Source: Triticum aestivum (Eukaryota; Streptophyta; Magnoliopsida; Poales; Poaceae). Taken from it: 64,000 bases of DNA. The stretch lies in contig NC_057801.1 of the NCBI RefSeq assembly GCF_018294505.1, positions 842,898,807 to 842,962,806 of the forward strand. The letters run 5' to 3'. The translations under genes were made by a program, and so were the position numbers. Below, one piece after another: positions 55,601-64,000 of this stretch (positions are counted from its first letter, which is position 1; every line of letters begins with the position of its first letter). Below the pieces are notes generated by a model. That model was not told where the DNA came from. It did not search any database and saw only the letters and a program-made list of their open reading frames with translations.

Positions 55601-57658
55601 TTTTTTCCAAAAAAGTATAATGCTTGGCCGAGCCGAACACAAGTTAAAAATTTAAAACTTTGAGCATGAAGACAACTTAGCTGGTTGATGTGTTCGGTAT
55701 TGATGACGCGGTCCGAGCTTGATGCGGGACAAGGTTCCATTCCCGAGCCGGTCCCGAGGTGGCGGAGCAAAGAGCTCGGCACTCCGAAGTGGTGACATAG
55801 CACGGTCAATGCAGGACGGCAGGGTGATGCCGAAGTCCCCGGCATGGGGTAATGAAGTGTTGACGAAGCCCCCCGTCCAGCCGAGGTGACGCCCAAGGAT
55901 ATAGTCCGGCTGGATCATTTTCCCGTGCACAAAAAATAGTGCAAACCGGAGATAATAGTAATAATAATAAAAATATATATAAAAAAAATTCGTTGCATAA
56001 CAAATAATTTATGCAAAGTGAGTAATAAAAGAAATATGGCCTGGCGCCGAAGTTAATGTCGATGCAGGGCGGCGGCGTGATGCGGTAAAGGCATGGCAAG
56101 GCCTGAATTCACAGGTCGGTTCGAGTTCCGGATGCGGCGTTTGCCGGACTATGTACGGAAACTGACCGAACCACCACGCGACCTTGTTAATGCGGCCACC
56201 ATTTGATAGACCTTCGTACATATGACGGACAAACCAGAATAATAATTCATTGGAAAAAATGAACCCTAACAAGCAAAAAACACTAGGATTAATAGCACCT
56301 GGCTTATTTGTTGTAGCAATCCGAAGAAAGGCGATTCCCAAAATTGGGACTCGATCCGCACACCTATCGCCTGATGGGCGATAAAGCAACGGCATGACGA
56401 TGCTGGCAAAGGTTGGCTCGCCGAGACAAACCCCTCGGTCCAGCTAACATAACGGAGCTGGTCGGCCAGCGACTCCGAAGTCTCCGGAGTAGGTTGATGA
56501 AGAGATGATGAAGCCCCCAGTCCAGGCAAGGAGACGGAGCAGGTCGGTGAGGAGATGTGTCAGCCGGGGTGTTGAAGTAGTTCGGTGTGATGGACACCGG
56601 CTCGATGAAGCAACAGTTCGGCCATGCCGATGCAGGTCGTAGCTTGTGACGTGATCAATGCGGGCTTGATGAAGTGACCATGCGGCGATGCCGGTATGCC
56701 CGCTCCGTGTAATCCGTGGGGCGACGATGATGGTGATGATTTATCCTTCGCGATGCCGAACTATTGTTCGGCTGGCCGAGATGATGATCCGAAGAAATTG
56801 AGCTCGGCTCAACAAAGTGACGACATGTCTAACGCAAGTCGGCCACCGTGGAGTGATGTTGTCGGGCTGGTTTGACACCGGCGCGACGGTGAAGTTCGTA
56901 TTGCAAGAATACTTTTAATACTACTGGGATGTGTTTGAGAATAAAACACAGCACCCCATACGAAAACTTCCTTCAAAAAAGATGTCCATGATCCCGTTCA
57001 TAAAGAAGATGAATTCGGGTCGGATTCGTTCTCGCGCAGAAAACAGATCCAAAAAGTGACGCACTAATCAGAAGTTTTCCGGAGTTTGGACGGTCGGATC
57101 GAGCTGAATTTTTGGCAGGTGGTAGATATGGGAATTCCGCAGCAAATCAACGGTTGGATCCTCCAAAGGACATCCGAGCTAGATGCTGGATACCACGCCC
57201 TAAATTCGTCCGGATTCTCGTCCAGATTCAACAGGGCTTCGGTATATCAGAGATTGCCGGAGATTCCTCCATCGGAACTCGACGAAATTTTTGCAGGGTT
57301 GTTGTAGACTTAATTCCTCATAATTCCACTGAAGTAATCGTTTAAGCGACACTTGATGAGGCGTGGACGGCGGATACAAGTTTGCTGTCCAGAAAAACAA
57401 CACGGTCGCCTGAGGGCAATGTTGACGTTGAGCCCTCGAGCTCCATGGATGACTCCTCCATGATCTTGATAGAGACCGGAGTTGGTGTTGATGAAGGCCT
57501 TCATCCGAACATGACGATCGGAGGTAGGGCGCAGTCCTCGGTCAAACCAAGGTGACCAGTCGAGCTGGTGACGAAGAAGCCGACGTTGCAGTTGACCTGC
57601 AGTTGAGCCATTGATCCTTTCCCCGATCACACAGCGGAACTCTCAATGAAAGCACCAA
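52689..57658 (-). other. Interior of the non-coding LTR element
   Basis: No gag, protease, polymerase or integrase motif in any frame. Contains many short phrases with GCCGGACT, AGCCCCCGAG and CCGAGCTCCAACGCC. No gene seen. Confidence 0.7.
52960..53150 (+). repeat. Tandem repeat around CGAGCTCCAACGCCGGACTG
   Basis: About seven imperfect copies of roughly 22-30 bases, for example near 52957, 52992, 53018, 53038, 53064, 53090 and 53116. Confidence 0.75.
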
Positions 57659-58126
57659 TGTCGGTGTCAAAACCGGTGGATCTCGGGTAGGGGGTCCCAA
57701 GCAGTGCGTCTTAGGATCAATGGTAACAGGAGGCGAGGGACACAATGTTTACCTAGGTTCGGGCCCTCTCGATGGAGGTAAAACCCTACTCCTGCTTGAT
57801 TGATATCGATGATATGAGTAGTACAAGAGTAGATCTACCACGAGATCAAAGAGCCTAAACCCTAGAAGCTAGCCTATGGTATGATTATTGTTGTATATGT
57901 CTATCGACTAGCCTGGCCCCGGTTTATATAATGCACTAGAGGCCTAGGATAACAAGAGTCCTAGCCGAATACGCCGGTGGGGGAGGAGTCCTTGTCTTGA
58001 TCGCCAAGTCTTGTGGATTCTTCCTTGTATGCGGCAGCTGTCCGGACTGGCCTATGAGTATACGGCCACGGGGGTCCTCGTCCCAATCCAACTGATCGGG
58101 AGACGACGTGTTGAGTACCCCCTAGT
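57659..58126 (-). repeat. LTR of the non-coding element (14 bases short, 5' LTR in sense)
   Basis: Stops at GTACCCCCTAGT, where the other LTR continues CCAGGACACCGTCA. The missing piece includes the sense-strand TG end. Confidence 0.85.
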
Positions 58127-58131
58127 GTAGG

Positions 58132-60204
58132 GTTGTTGCAGAAACGACAAATGCGACACCTTTAGAGAATGAACTGGAGGAGCCGGAGGCAACCGCAAAT
58201 GCCTTCTTGGAGGTCTTGGCCTCGTCGAAGAAACCTCTTTATGCGGGTGCAAAAATATCTCAGCTGGATGCCATCTCGCAACTGATTGCAGTCAAGGCTG
58301 AGTATGGCTGTAGCCAGAAATGCTTCGAAGCATTCCTGGGAGTATGGGCTATCAGCGTCCCTGAGGGTCATGAACTGCCGAAAAGCATGTATGATACAAA
58401 GAAAATCATGAAGGCACTCTCTATGGATTATGAGAAAATAGATGTTTGCCCGAAGAATTTCCTTTTGTTTAGGCACGAGTATGTGGATGACAAGTGCTGT
58501 AGGCAGTGCGGTTCGTCTCGGTACATTGAGGTGGTCGGTGAGGATGGTGAGAAAAAGCAGCCAACCATCCCCGTTAAGGTTCTTCTGTATCTTGATTTTA
58601 ATAAAATACTGCAGCGCCTTTTCATCATGAAGGAGTCTGCCAAAATGATGAAGTGGCACAAGGAAGGTATAAGGTACAATCCAAAAAAAATCGTACATCC
58701 ATCGGAAGGGGAAGCATGGAAGTCGTTCGATGAAGAATACCCTGAGGAAGCAGCTGAGGCTGGGAATGTCAGGATAGCCATATCAGGTGATGGGTTGAAT
58801 CCATATGGTATGTCGTCCAATGCATACATCTGTTGGCCCATGTTTGTAATTCCGCTCAATCTTCCTCCCGGTGCCTGATTACCCGGGGAAGCAATTGGGT
58901 TTGTTTATGCAGCTGCTGGTGGATGCTTTGCACCATTCTTGGTACTTTCCGAGGTTGACATACGACCGGGATCTGCAGAGAAATTTCTTGATGAAAGTTT
59001 GGTTGCACTATTGCATGCATGACTTTCCCGGCTATGCTCTATTCTGCGGATGGTGTACAAGTGGGAAGATGCCATGCCCAGTGTGCATGCAGGCTCTATG
59101 AATGATTTTGATGAGTAAGGGTGGCAAGAATCTAGCCTTCGACCTGCATCGAGAGTTCCTCCCTCCAGACCATCCAGACAGGGAAGACAAGAAGAACTTC
59201 ACGAAATGCCGGGTTGTTCATGAAGTAACCGAGATTCCAACATTTTCGAGGGCAGATGTTCTTGCTCAGCTAAAAGCTCTCCAGCCTAAAGTCAAAGGAA
59301 AAGGCAAAGCCAAATCCAAAGGCTTCGAGGGATATGGTGAGACACACAACTGGACTCACATTACCCCCTTCTTGGAGCTTCCCTATTTCAAGGACCTCAA
59401 ACTTCCTTACAATATCGATGTGATGCACACCAAAAAGAATATGGCAGAGTCGCTTTTCCACACGATCCTCAACATTCCTGATAAGACGAAGGATAACGTT
59501 AAAGCTAGAGCCGATCAACAGAGAATTTGTGATAGACCACGTCTGAACATGAAGCCTCCCACACGCGGTCGAAAAAACTGGTTCAAGCCAGATGCTGACT
59601 TTGTCCTTAAACCACCAGAAAAAAAGGAAGTACTTATCTGGCTGAAACACATTTTGAAGTTCACCGATGGTTATGCATCGAATATAATTAACCGAGTCAA
59701 TCTTTCAACGGGCAAAGTGACCGGCCTGAAGAGTCATGACTACCATGTATGGATTGAGCGGATAATGCCGGTGATGGTTTGAGGCTATGTCCCCGAGAAT
59801 GTTTGTCGAGTGCTTGCCGAGCTAAACCATTTCTTCCGCACGCTCTGTGCTAAATAAGTAAGTAAAGACGTGATTGAAAAATTGCATAAGAAGGCACCGG
59901 AGTTGATAGTCAAGCTAGAGAAGATCTTTCCGCCAGGCTTCTTTACTCCGATGACACATCTCATTCTGCACCTCGTGAACGAGGTATTGTTGGGGGGCCT
60001 ATGCAGAATCGCTGGCAGTACGGCCCTGAGAGACAGAACAAGCATCTCCAACAGAAATGTGGAAACAAAGCTAAGATTGAAGCTTCCATAGCTGAGGTAG
60101 TTATCCTAGGGGAGGTGTCAGACCTCAGGACATCATACTATCTAGACCACGTTCCCCATCTGCATAACAAGGTGCCTCGATACAATATAGAAGAGCCAAA
60201 GTAA
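58132..60204 (+). pseudogene. CACTA tnp2-type transposase, main part
   Basis: The tnp2 transposase core is recognisable: AISQLIAVKAEYGCS, CRQCGSSRY, AYICWPMFVIPLNLPP, DYPGKQLGLFMQLLVDAL, MHDFPGYALFCGWCTSGKMP, then HWTHITPFLELPYFK-type text as NWTHITPFLELPYFKDLKLP and NIDVMHTKKNMAESL. The DUF4218-type region follows (KLEKIFPPGFFTPMTHLILH, ECGNK-like CGNKAKIEASIAEV). Breaks: frameshift near 58875, TGA at 59099-59101, TGA at 59780-59782, TAA near 59855, frameshift near 60000. The first 110 bases duplicate 52097-52206. The protein would have cut the element ends; this copy cannot. Confidence 0.88.
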
Positions 60205-60436
60205 CGACCCAGGCTCCATCTATTCAACGTGCAAGGTGGGAGTGCTGGGGCCTCGAAACCTTATAACATGCCACACCAAGAGTGGGAGGACCTCATGTTC
60301 TATATCTTGCACAACATCAAGGAAGTTGAGGAAGTGTGGATGATGTAATACCACTACACCATTCCTTTATGTCTTCCACATCATCATGTTCTATGTTCAC
60401 TTAGTTCTGCTCTAACACAATTTTTCTTTTTTTAGT

Positions 60437-61413
60437 GATTTCGTTCATGAGGAATGGACGGGAATGAATCCTCCTACTGAGGTGGAGGCACTTACTCTTC
60501 TCCGTCATGGAAACCCTGGACGTAAAATTTTTGTTGCTTGGTTCATGGAGAAAGTGATTTTCCACACTCCCCTATTAAATTCCTAGTCCAACATTTATTA
60601 GTTAACTAATGCACGCAACAATTTCAATTATACTTGTAGGGAAAAGATCTGAACATATCTATGGATGATGAATTGAGATGGGTTTCCATGGGTTTTGACC
60701 CTGCCGTCATGACATGTAAAAAGTATGATGTGAATGGGTATCGCTTCCATACAGAGGAGCACCAGAACAGCCGGCCTGATCCCAAAACTATAAATAACGG
60801 AGTGTACACCCCCGGTCAAAATTCAGTAGACTACTACGGAAGGGTACAAAATATATACGAGATTAAATTCCACCAGGGGCGCAAGACCCTAAGTCCGCCT
60901 GTGTTCAAATGTCGATGGTTCGATCCGCGGGAGGGGGTAAAACATACGCCTTCCATTGGTTTGATCGAAGTTAAACCATCAACTGTCTATGCCGGAGCCG
61001 ATCTCTTCATTATGGCTACCCAAGCTACACAAGTATATTATCTGCCTTACCCATGCCAGAAAGAGTACCTAAAGGGTTGGGAAGTTGTGTTCAAGGTGTC
61101 GCCACATGGTAAGCTACCGAACCTGAATGAAGACGATTACTACAACATTAACCCCATGACATACGAGGGAGTGTTCTATCAAGAGCAAGCTGATGATGAT
61201 GATGTGGTTAGAAACGATGACGCTAGACCATTGGGTGATGATGATGTGGATCGAAACGACGACGATGCACAGAATGATGGTGAGACCATTGTCAATGAAA
61301 ATGGCATACTTATGCTAGAAAAGTTAAACGAAGACGCTGACAACGAGGAAGAGCCTCCACCTCCGCCAGACAACGAAGATGATATGATTGATAGTGATGA
61401 TGAGATGGACTGA
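60437..61413 (+). pseudogene. CACTA tnp2 C-terminal exons (DUF4216 region)
   Basis: Exon 60437-60554 (DFVHEEWTGMNPPTEVEALT, ending FVAWFMEK then GT) and exon 60640-61413 (GKDLNISMDDELRWVSMGF) are open. The second contains the DUF4216-type segment (YDVNGYRFHTEEHQNSRP, DYYGRVQNIYEIKF, PPVFKCRWFDP) and an acidic tail rich in Asp/Glu ending DDEMD. No stop inside these exons, but the upstream part of the gene is broken. Confidence 0.8.
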
Positions 61414-61597
61414 GAAAGAGGTTACAACAGTGATGATTCATATGGTTTCTAGCAGATGTACGTTTCAAGTCTTTTTTTCTATAGTTTACGAATATGCCTT
61501 TTTATGTATTTTTATTAATGTGTTTATTTTCATGCCTTTTCCTTCATTTCATTAATTTACTAATTTCTTATTCTCCTTTCAATGCAGGTTCGTGGAA

Positions 61598-63957
61598 CAT
61601 GGGCAAGGGGAAGGCCGACGACGTGGGTTTCCTACGCAAGGTCATTAGCCTGCCTAGTCGGAGTGGTCGAGCACGTAATCCTCCCCCCCGGCTACTTGAC
61701 GATGACTCCTCACAGGGTGGTCGAGGGAGAGGTGCCCCTAGAGGAGGAGGGGGTGGGGGGAGAGCCACTACAGGGGGTCGCGGCCAGAAAGAGTGCACCG
61801 TCACCGACTTAGGGGTGTTGTCTTTGAGGNNNNNNNNNNNNNNNNNNNNNNNNNNNNNNNNNNNNNNNNNNNNNNNNNNNNNNNNNNNNNNNNNNNNNNN
61901 NNNNNNNNNNNNNNNNNNNNNNNNNNNNNNNNNNNNNNNNNNNNNNNNNNNNNNNNNNNNNNNNNNNNNNNNNNNNNNNNNNNNNNNNNNNNNNNNNNNN
62001 NNNNNNNNNNNNNNNNNNNNNNNNNNNNNNNNNNNNNNNNNNNNNNNNNNNNNNNNNNNNNNNNNNNNNNNNNNNNNNNNNNNNNNNNNNNNNNNNNNNN
62101 NNNNNNNNNNNNNNNNNNNNNNNNNNNNNNNNNNNNNNNNNNNNNNNNNNNNNNNNNNNNNNNNNNNNNNNNNNNNNNNGGAGGAGGAGTAGGAGGAGGT
62201 TGGGGAGGGGGAGGCAGGCGAGGAGGAGGGTGGTGGCGGGGATGATGGTGGTGGCGGGTAGGGGGTTGACAACAAGGGGTGGCTGCGTGGTAACGCAAAG
62301 CTACCAAAGCAGGTTCATGCTACTGAGGAGCAGAAGTGGCTCATTGAGCCCACGGGGAAAGAGTAAGTGACACTTTATAATAATTTCATTATTTTGCTTG
62401 TGACATGTTCATTCCGGTTGTTATTTATTTTGCTTGTCACTTGCTAATTGTTCATTCTTTTAGAGCAACTGGATATATTCTAAAGGGGTCCGTATTCCCA
62501 ACAGCCTCATCACTGTCTTGTTGAAGTTACACTGGCCGGGGTTGTACTGCCAAGATCCAGTCAGGCACCCGGACCGTCGGGTTTTGGCCACGAGCTGGGA
62601 CCACTGGGAAGCGGCCCTCCACGCGGACCATGGGACCCATGCCAATGCCGTGATCACTACTTTCTGGGTGAGTTCTCTTCAGAAGCACAAGTCCATTCTA
62701 GTTTCATGAATGATTTAACTCATGGCTTCTTCCATTCTTGTTTCCTGCATGATTGTAGAAATTCTATCGAGTTCTTCCGGAGCACAAGGCCAGAGCGAAC
62801 CAGATCGTGCTGCGCCAATGCAAGAAGAAGGCCCGCCAGATGCAGTGCGAGGTGCGCTATGTGACCATCTCGACGCTCTTGGTGTGAAGATGACCACGGC
62901 AGAAGCACGGAAGATGGACATTACCTTGGAGAGGCACGAGTACTTGGCGGTAAGTATAAAAGATTTTTCATTATGCTTTCATTACCTTGTGGTACATTTC
63001 ACCGTTTCGTGTTGACATGCCATTATGCTTTCATTATGTAGGTGTGTCCAAATTGGTGTTATGGAAAAGACGAGTCCTGGGCGGCATTGGTAGATCTTTG
63101 GTGTGATGAGGCTGGAGCCTGGGCGGCTATGAGAGTCAAAAACAAGGCTAACCGAGGGAAGGAGATAGTACATGCTCAGGGAATCCAAAACCACTATATC
63201 CACAAGGCAGTTAATGTATGACTAACCCCATTAAACATTCTTCTTCTTCTATTTACCATGACTTTCTTACGTATGACTAACCTCTGTTTGGTGGTGCAGG
63301 AGGAGAAACTGAAGCGGCCGCTCTCACACATGCAGGCATGGGAACTCGCCCATACGCGGAAGGACCCCAAGCCTGGCGAGCCCAAGTACTATGGCAAGAA
63401 GACCGCACATAGGAAGAAGGACTACTCCGATGGGTATCTGAGGTTACATCCTGACACACCTGACCCCATTGCGGCGGATCTAGACGAAAGGGTGGTGGTG
63501 GGCATGGGACCGAAGGAGCACGGTCGGAAGGAGGTTCTCGATGCTGTGATCACTCCTACTATCTCCTACACACAGCTCGGTCGGATCGACCCGAGCCTGA
63601 GCTAGCGCACGAGCACACCCATGAGCAGTGCACCGTCACAGTCCCTCTTTCAGGAGCGGCAAACTATAAATATTTTCCCTCTTATCTTCATTGCTCACTT
63701 TATTTTCTGCATTTTGTAGTTTTATGAGTTCCATCATGTCATACTGTAGGCCTACATGGAGTACACACGCCAGGAGACCATGGCTTGACACGAGAGCCTT
63801 CATGCATACCATCAGCAGAGGGATCGCCAGATGCAGCATGCTTTTCAGGAAATGGCGGTCGGCAGGTGTCCTCAGTGCCCAACAACAGAGGGTCCTCCAG
63901 CACAACCAATGTTGCTGACCTTTGAGGAGTTTGTGGCACATAACGCTGGCCCCTCGC
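61598..63957 (+). pseudogene. CACTA second gene, TNPA/Transposase_24-like
   Basis: Starts MGKGKADDVGFLRKVISLP with a Gly/Arg-rich N-terminus, then an assembly gap (61830-62179). After that come an exon around 62275-62364 (KLPKQVHATEEQKWLIEP), 62462-62667 (VLLKLHWPGLYC, SWDHWEAALHADHGTHANAV) and 62759-62948 (FYRVLPEHKARANQIV, MTTAEARKMDITLERHEYLA with a frameshift near 62880). The next exons are 63042-63216 (WCYGKDESWAALVDLWCDE, RVKNKANRGKEIVHAQG), 63301-63605 (LSHMQAWELAHTRKDPKPGE, KKTAHRKKDYSDGYLRLHPD) and one from about 63751 with an in-frame TGA near 63785. This protein family binds subterminal repeats in En/Spm elements. Confidence 0.8.
61830..62179. other. Assembly gap, 350 N
   Basis: A run of undetermined bases inside the low-complexity, Gly/Glu-rich part of the TNPA-like gene. 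Flanking GGAGGAGGA-type sequence suggests a repeat that resisted assembly. Confidence 1.
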
Positions 63958-64000
63958 CGGTTAGTTCATCCTCAATCTATTCACTCAAAGCATATCATGC

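Larger units (their letters stand above)
52207..58126 (-). mobile_element. Non-coding LTR retrotransposon inside the tnp2 gene
   Basis: LTRs at 52207-52688 (482 bp) and 57659-58126 (468 bp, last 14 bases missing). Both start TGTCGGTGTCAAAACCGG on the + strand; sense is on the minus strand (TGACGGTGTCCTGGACTAGG). The primer region TTGGTGCTTTCATTGAGAG sits beside the right LTR, like the gypsy element at 21972. The 4.97-kb interior has no retrotransposon protein, so it is a large non-autonomous derivative. Instead of a 5-bp target duplication, about 110 bases of tnp2 coding sequence are repeated on both sides. Confidence 0.85.
19410..64000 (+). mobile_element. Giant CACTA (En/Spm) transposon, left end in window, right end beyond
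   Basis: The element starts CACTACCAGAATTTACCC after a possible 3-base target TTA. Subterminal repeats GCCGACGGC / GCCGTCGGC fill 19432-19965. Its tandem array, spacer and transposase genes are all on this stretch; five large insertions account for about 31 kb. The array reverses near 20945. The genes read left to right (tnp2-like, then Transposase_24-like) and are broken, so the element could move only with help. The opposite terminal repeat was not found. Confidence 0.75.

Noticed and set aside
55358..56597. Frames of 80-130 codons inside the non-coding LTR element
   Set aside because: No retrotransposon or host domain recognised, mutually overlapping and short.
61494..62307. Long open frames across the N run
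   Set aside because: The frames stay open only because undetermined bases carry no stops.

Overview
The window looks like a Triticeae grass chromosome (wheat, goatgrass, barley or a close relative). This rests on an Angela/WIS/BARE-type copia element, a Fatima-like gypsy LTR starting TGAGGGAGTC, Stowaway MITEs bounded by CTCCCTCCGT, CACTA elements, and split grass genes. Family names come from remembered terminal sequences, not from a search.

Left part, 1-19409 (gene island with small elements). Two ordinary genes are present. VPS25, an ESCRT-II subunit, is on the + strand in six exons (9137-12139, 177 residues) with complete splice sites. A two-exon cupin of the 11S-globulin/glutelin type-D 1-like family is on the - strand (16574-18583). 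A tRNA-Val(AAC)/tRNA-Ile(AAT) convergent pair occurs twice (579-782 and 12782-12999). In each pair a different member is damaged. Small elements sit around and inside the genes: two Stowaway MITEs, three hAT-type MITEs (two with perfect 8-bp target duplications), a foldback element, a LINE fragment with an 18-bp target duplication, and minus-strand LINE-like tails. A decayed copy of VPS25 exon 1/intron 1 lies at about 4810-5115.

Right part, 19410-64000 (one huge CACTA transposon carrying other elements). A CACTA end with GCCGACGGC subterminal repeats starts at 19410. The transposase genes (tnp2-type, then Transposase_24-type) lie at 51770-63957 on the + strand, and the far end is outside the window. 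Between them is an array of about 325-345-bp GC-rich units. The array reverses orientation at a palindrome near 20904-20980, so the left flank is an inverted image of the right flank. Five elements are inserted: a three-LTR gypsy composite (21972-32345, TSD GTGGG); an intact 8.8-kb copia (34229-43010, TSD GTGTT); a 3.5-kb non-autonomous CACTA carrying a lipase fragment (43414-46959, TSD CGT); a truncated hAT (about 47128-49614); and a non-coding LTR element inside the tnp2 gene (52207-58126). The CACTA transposase genes are broken by stops, frameshifts and that insertion. The copia element is the only one whose full coding capacity looks open. The leader of the CACTA genes contains a 207-nt imperfect hairpin (51436-51642) resembling a small-RNA precursor. 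There is a 350-base assembly gap at 61830-62179.
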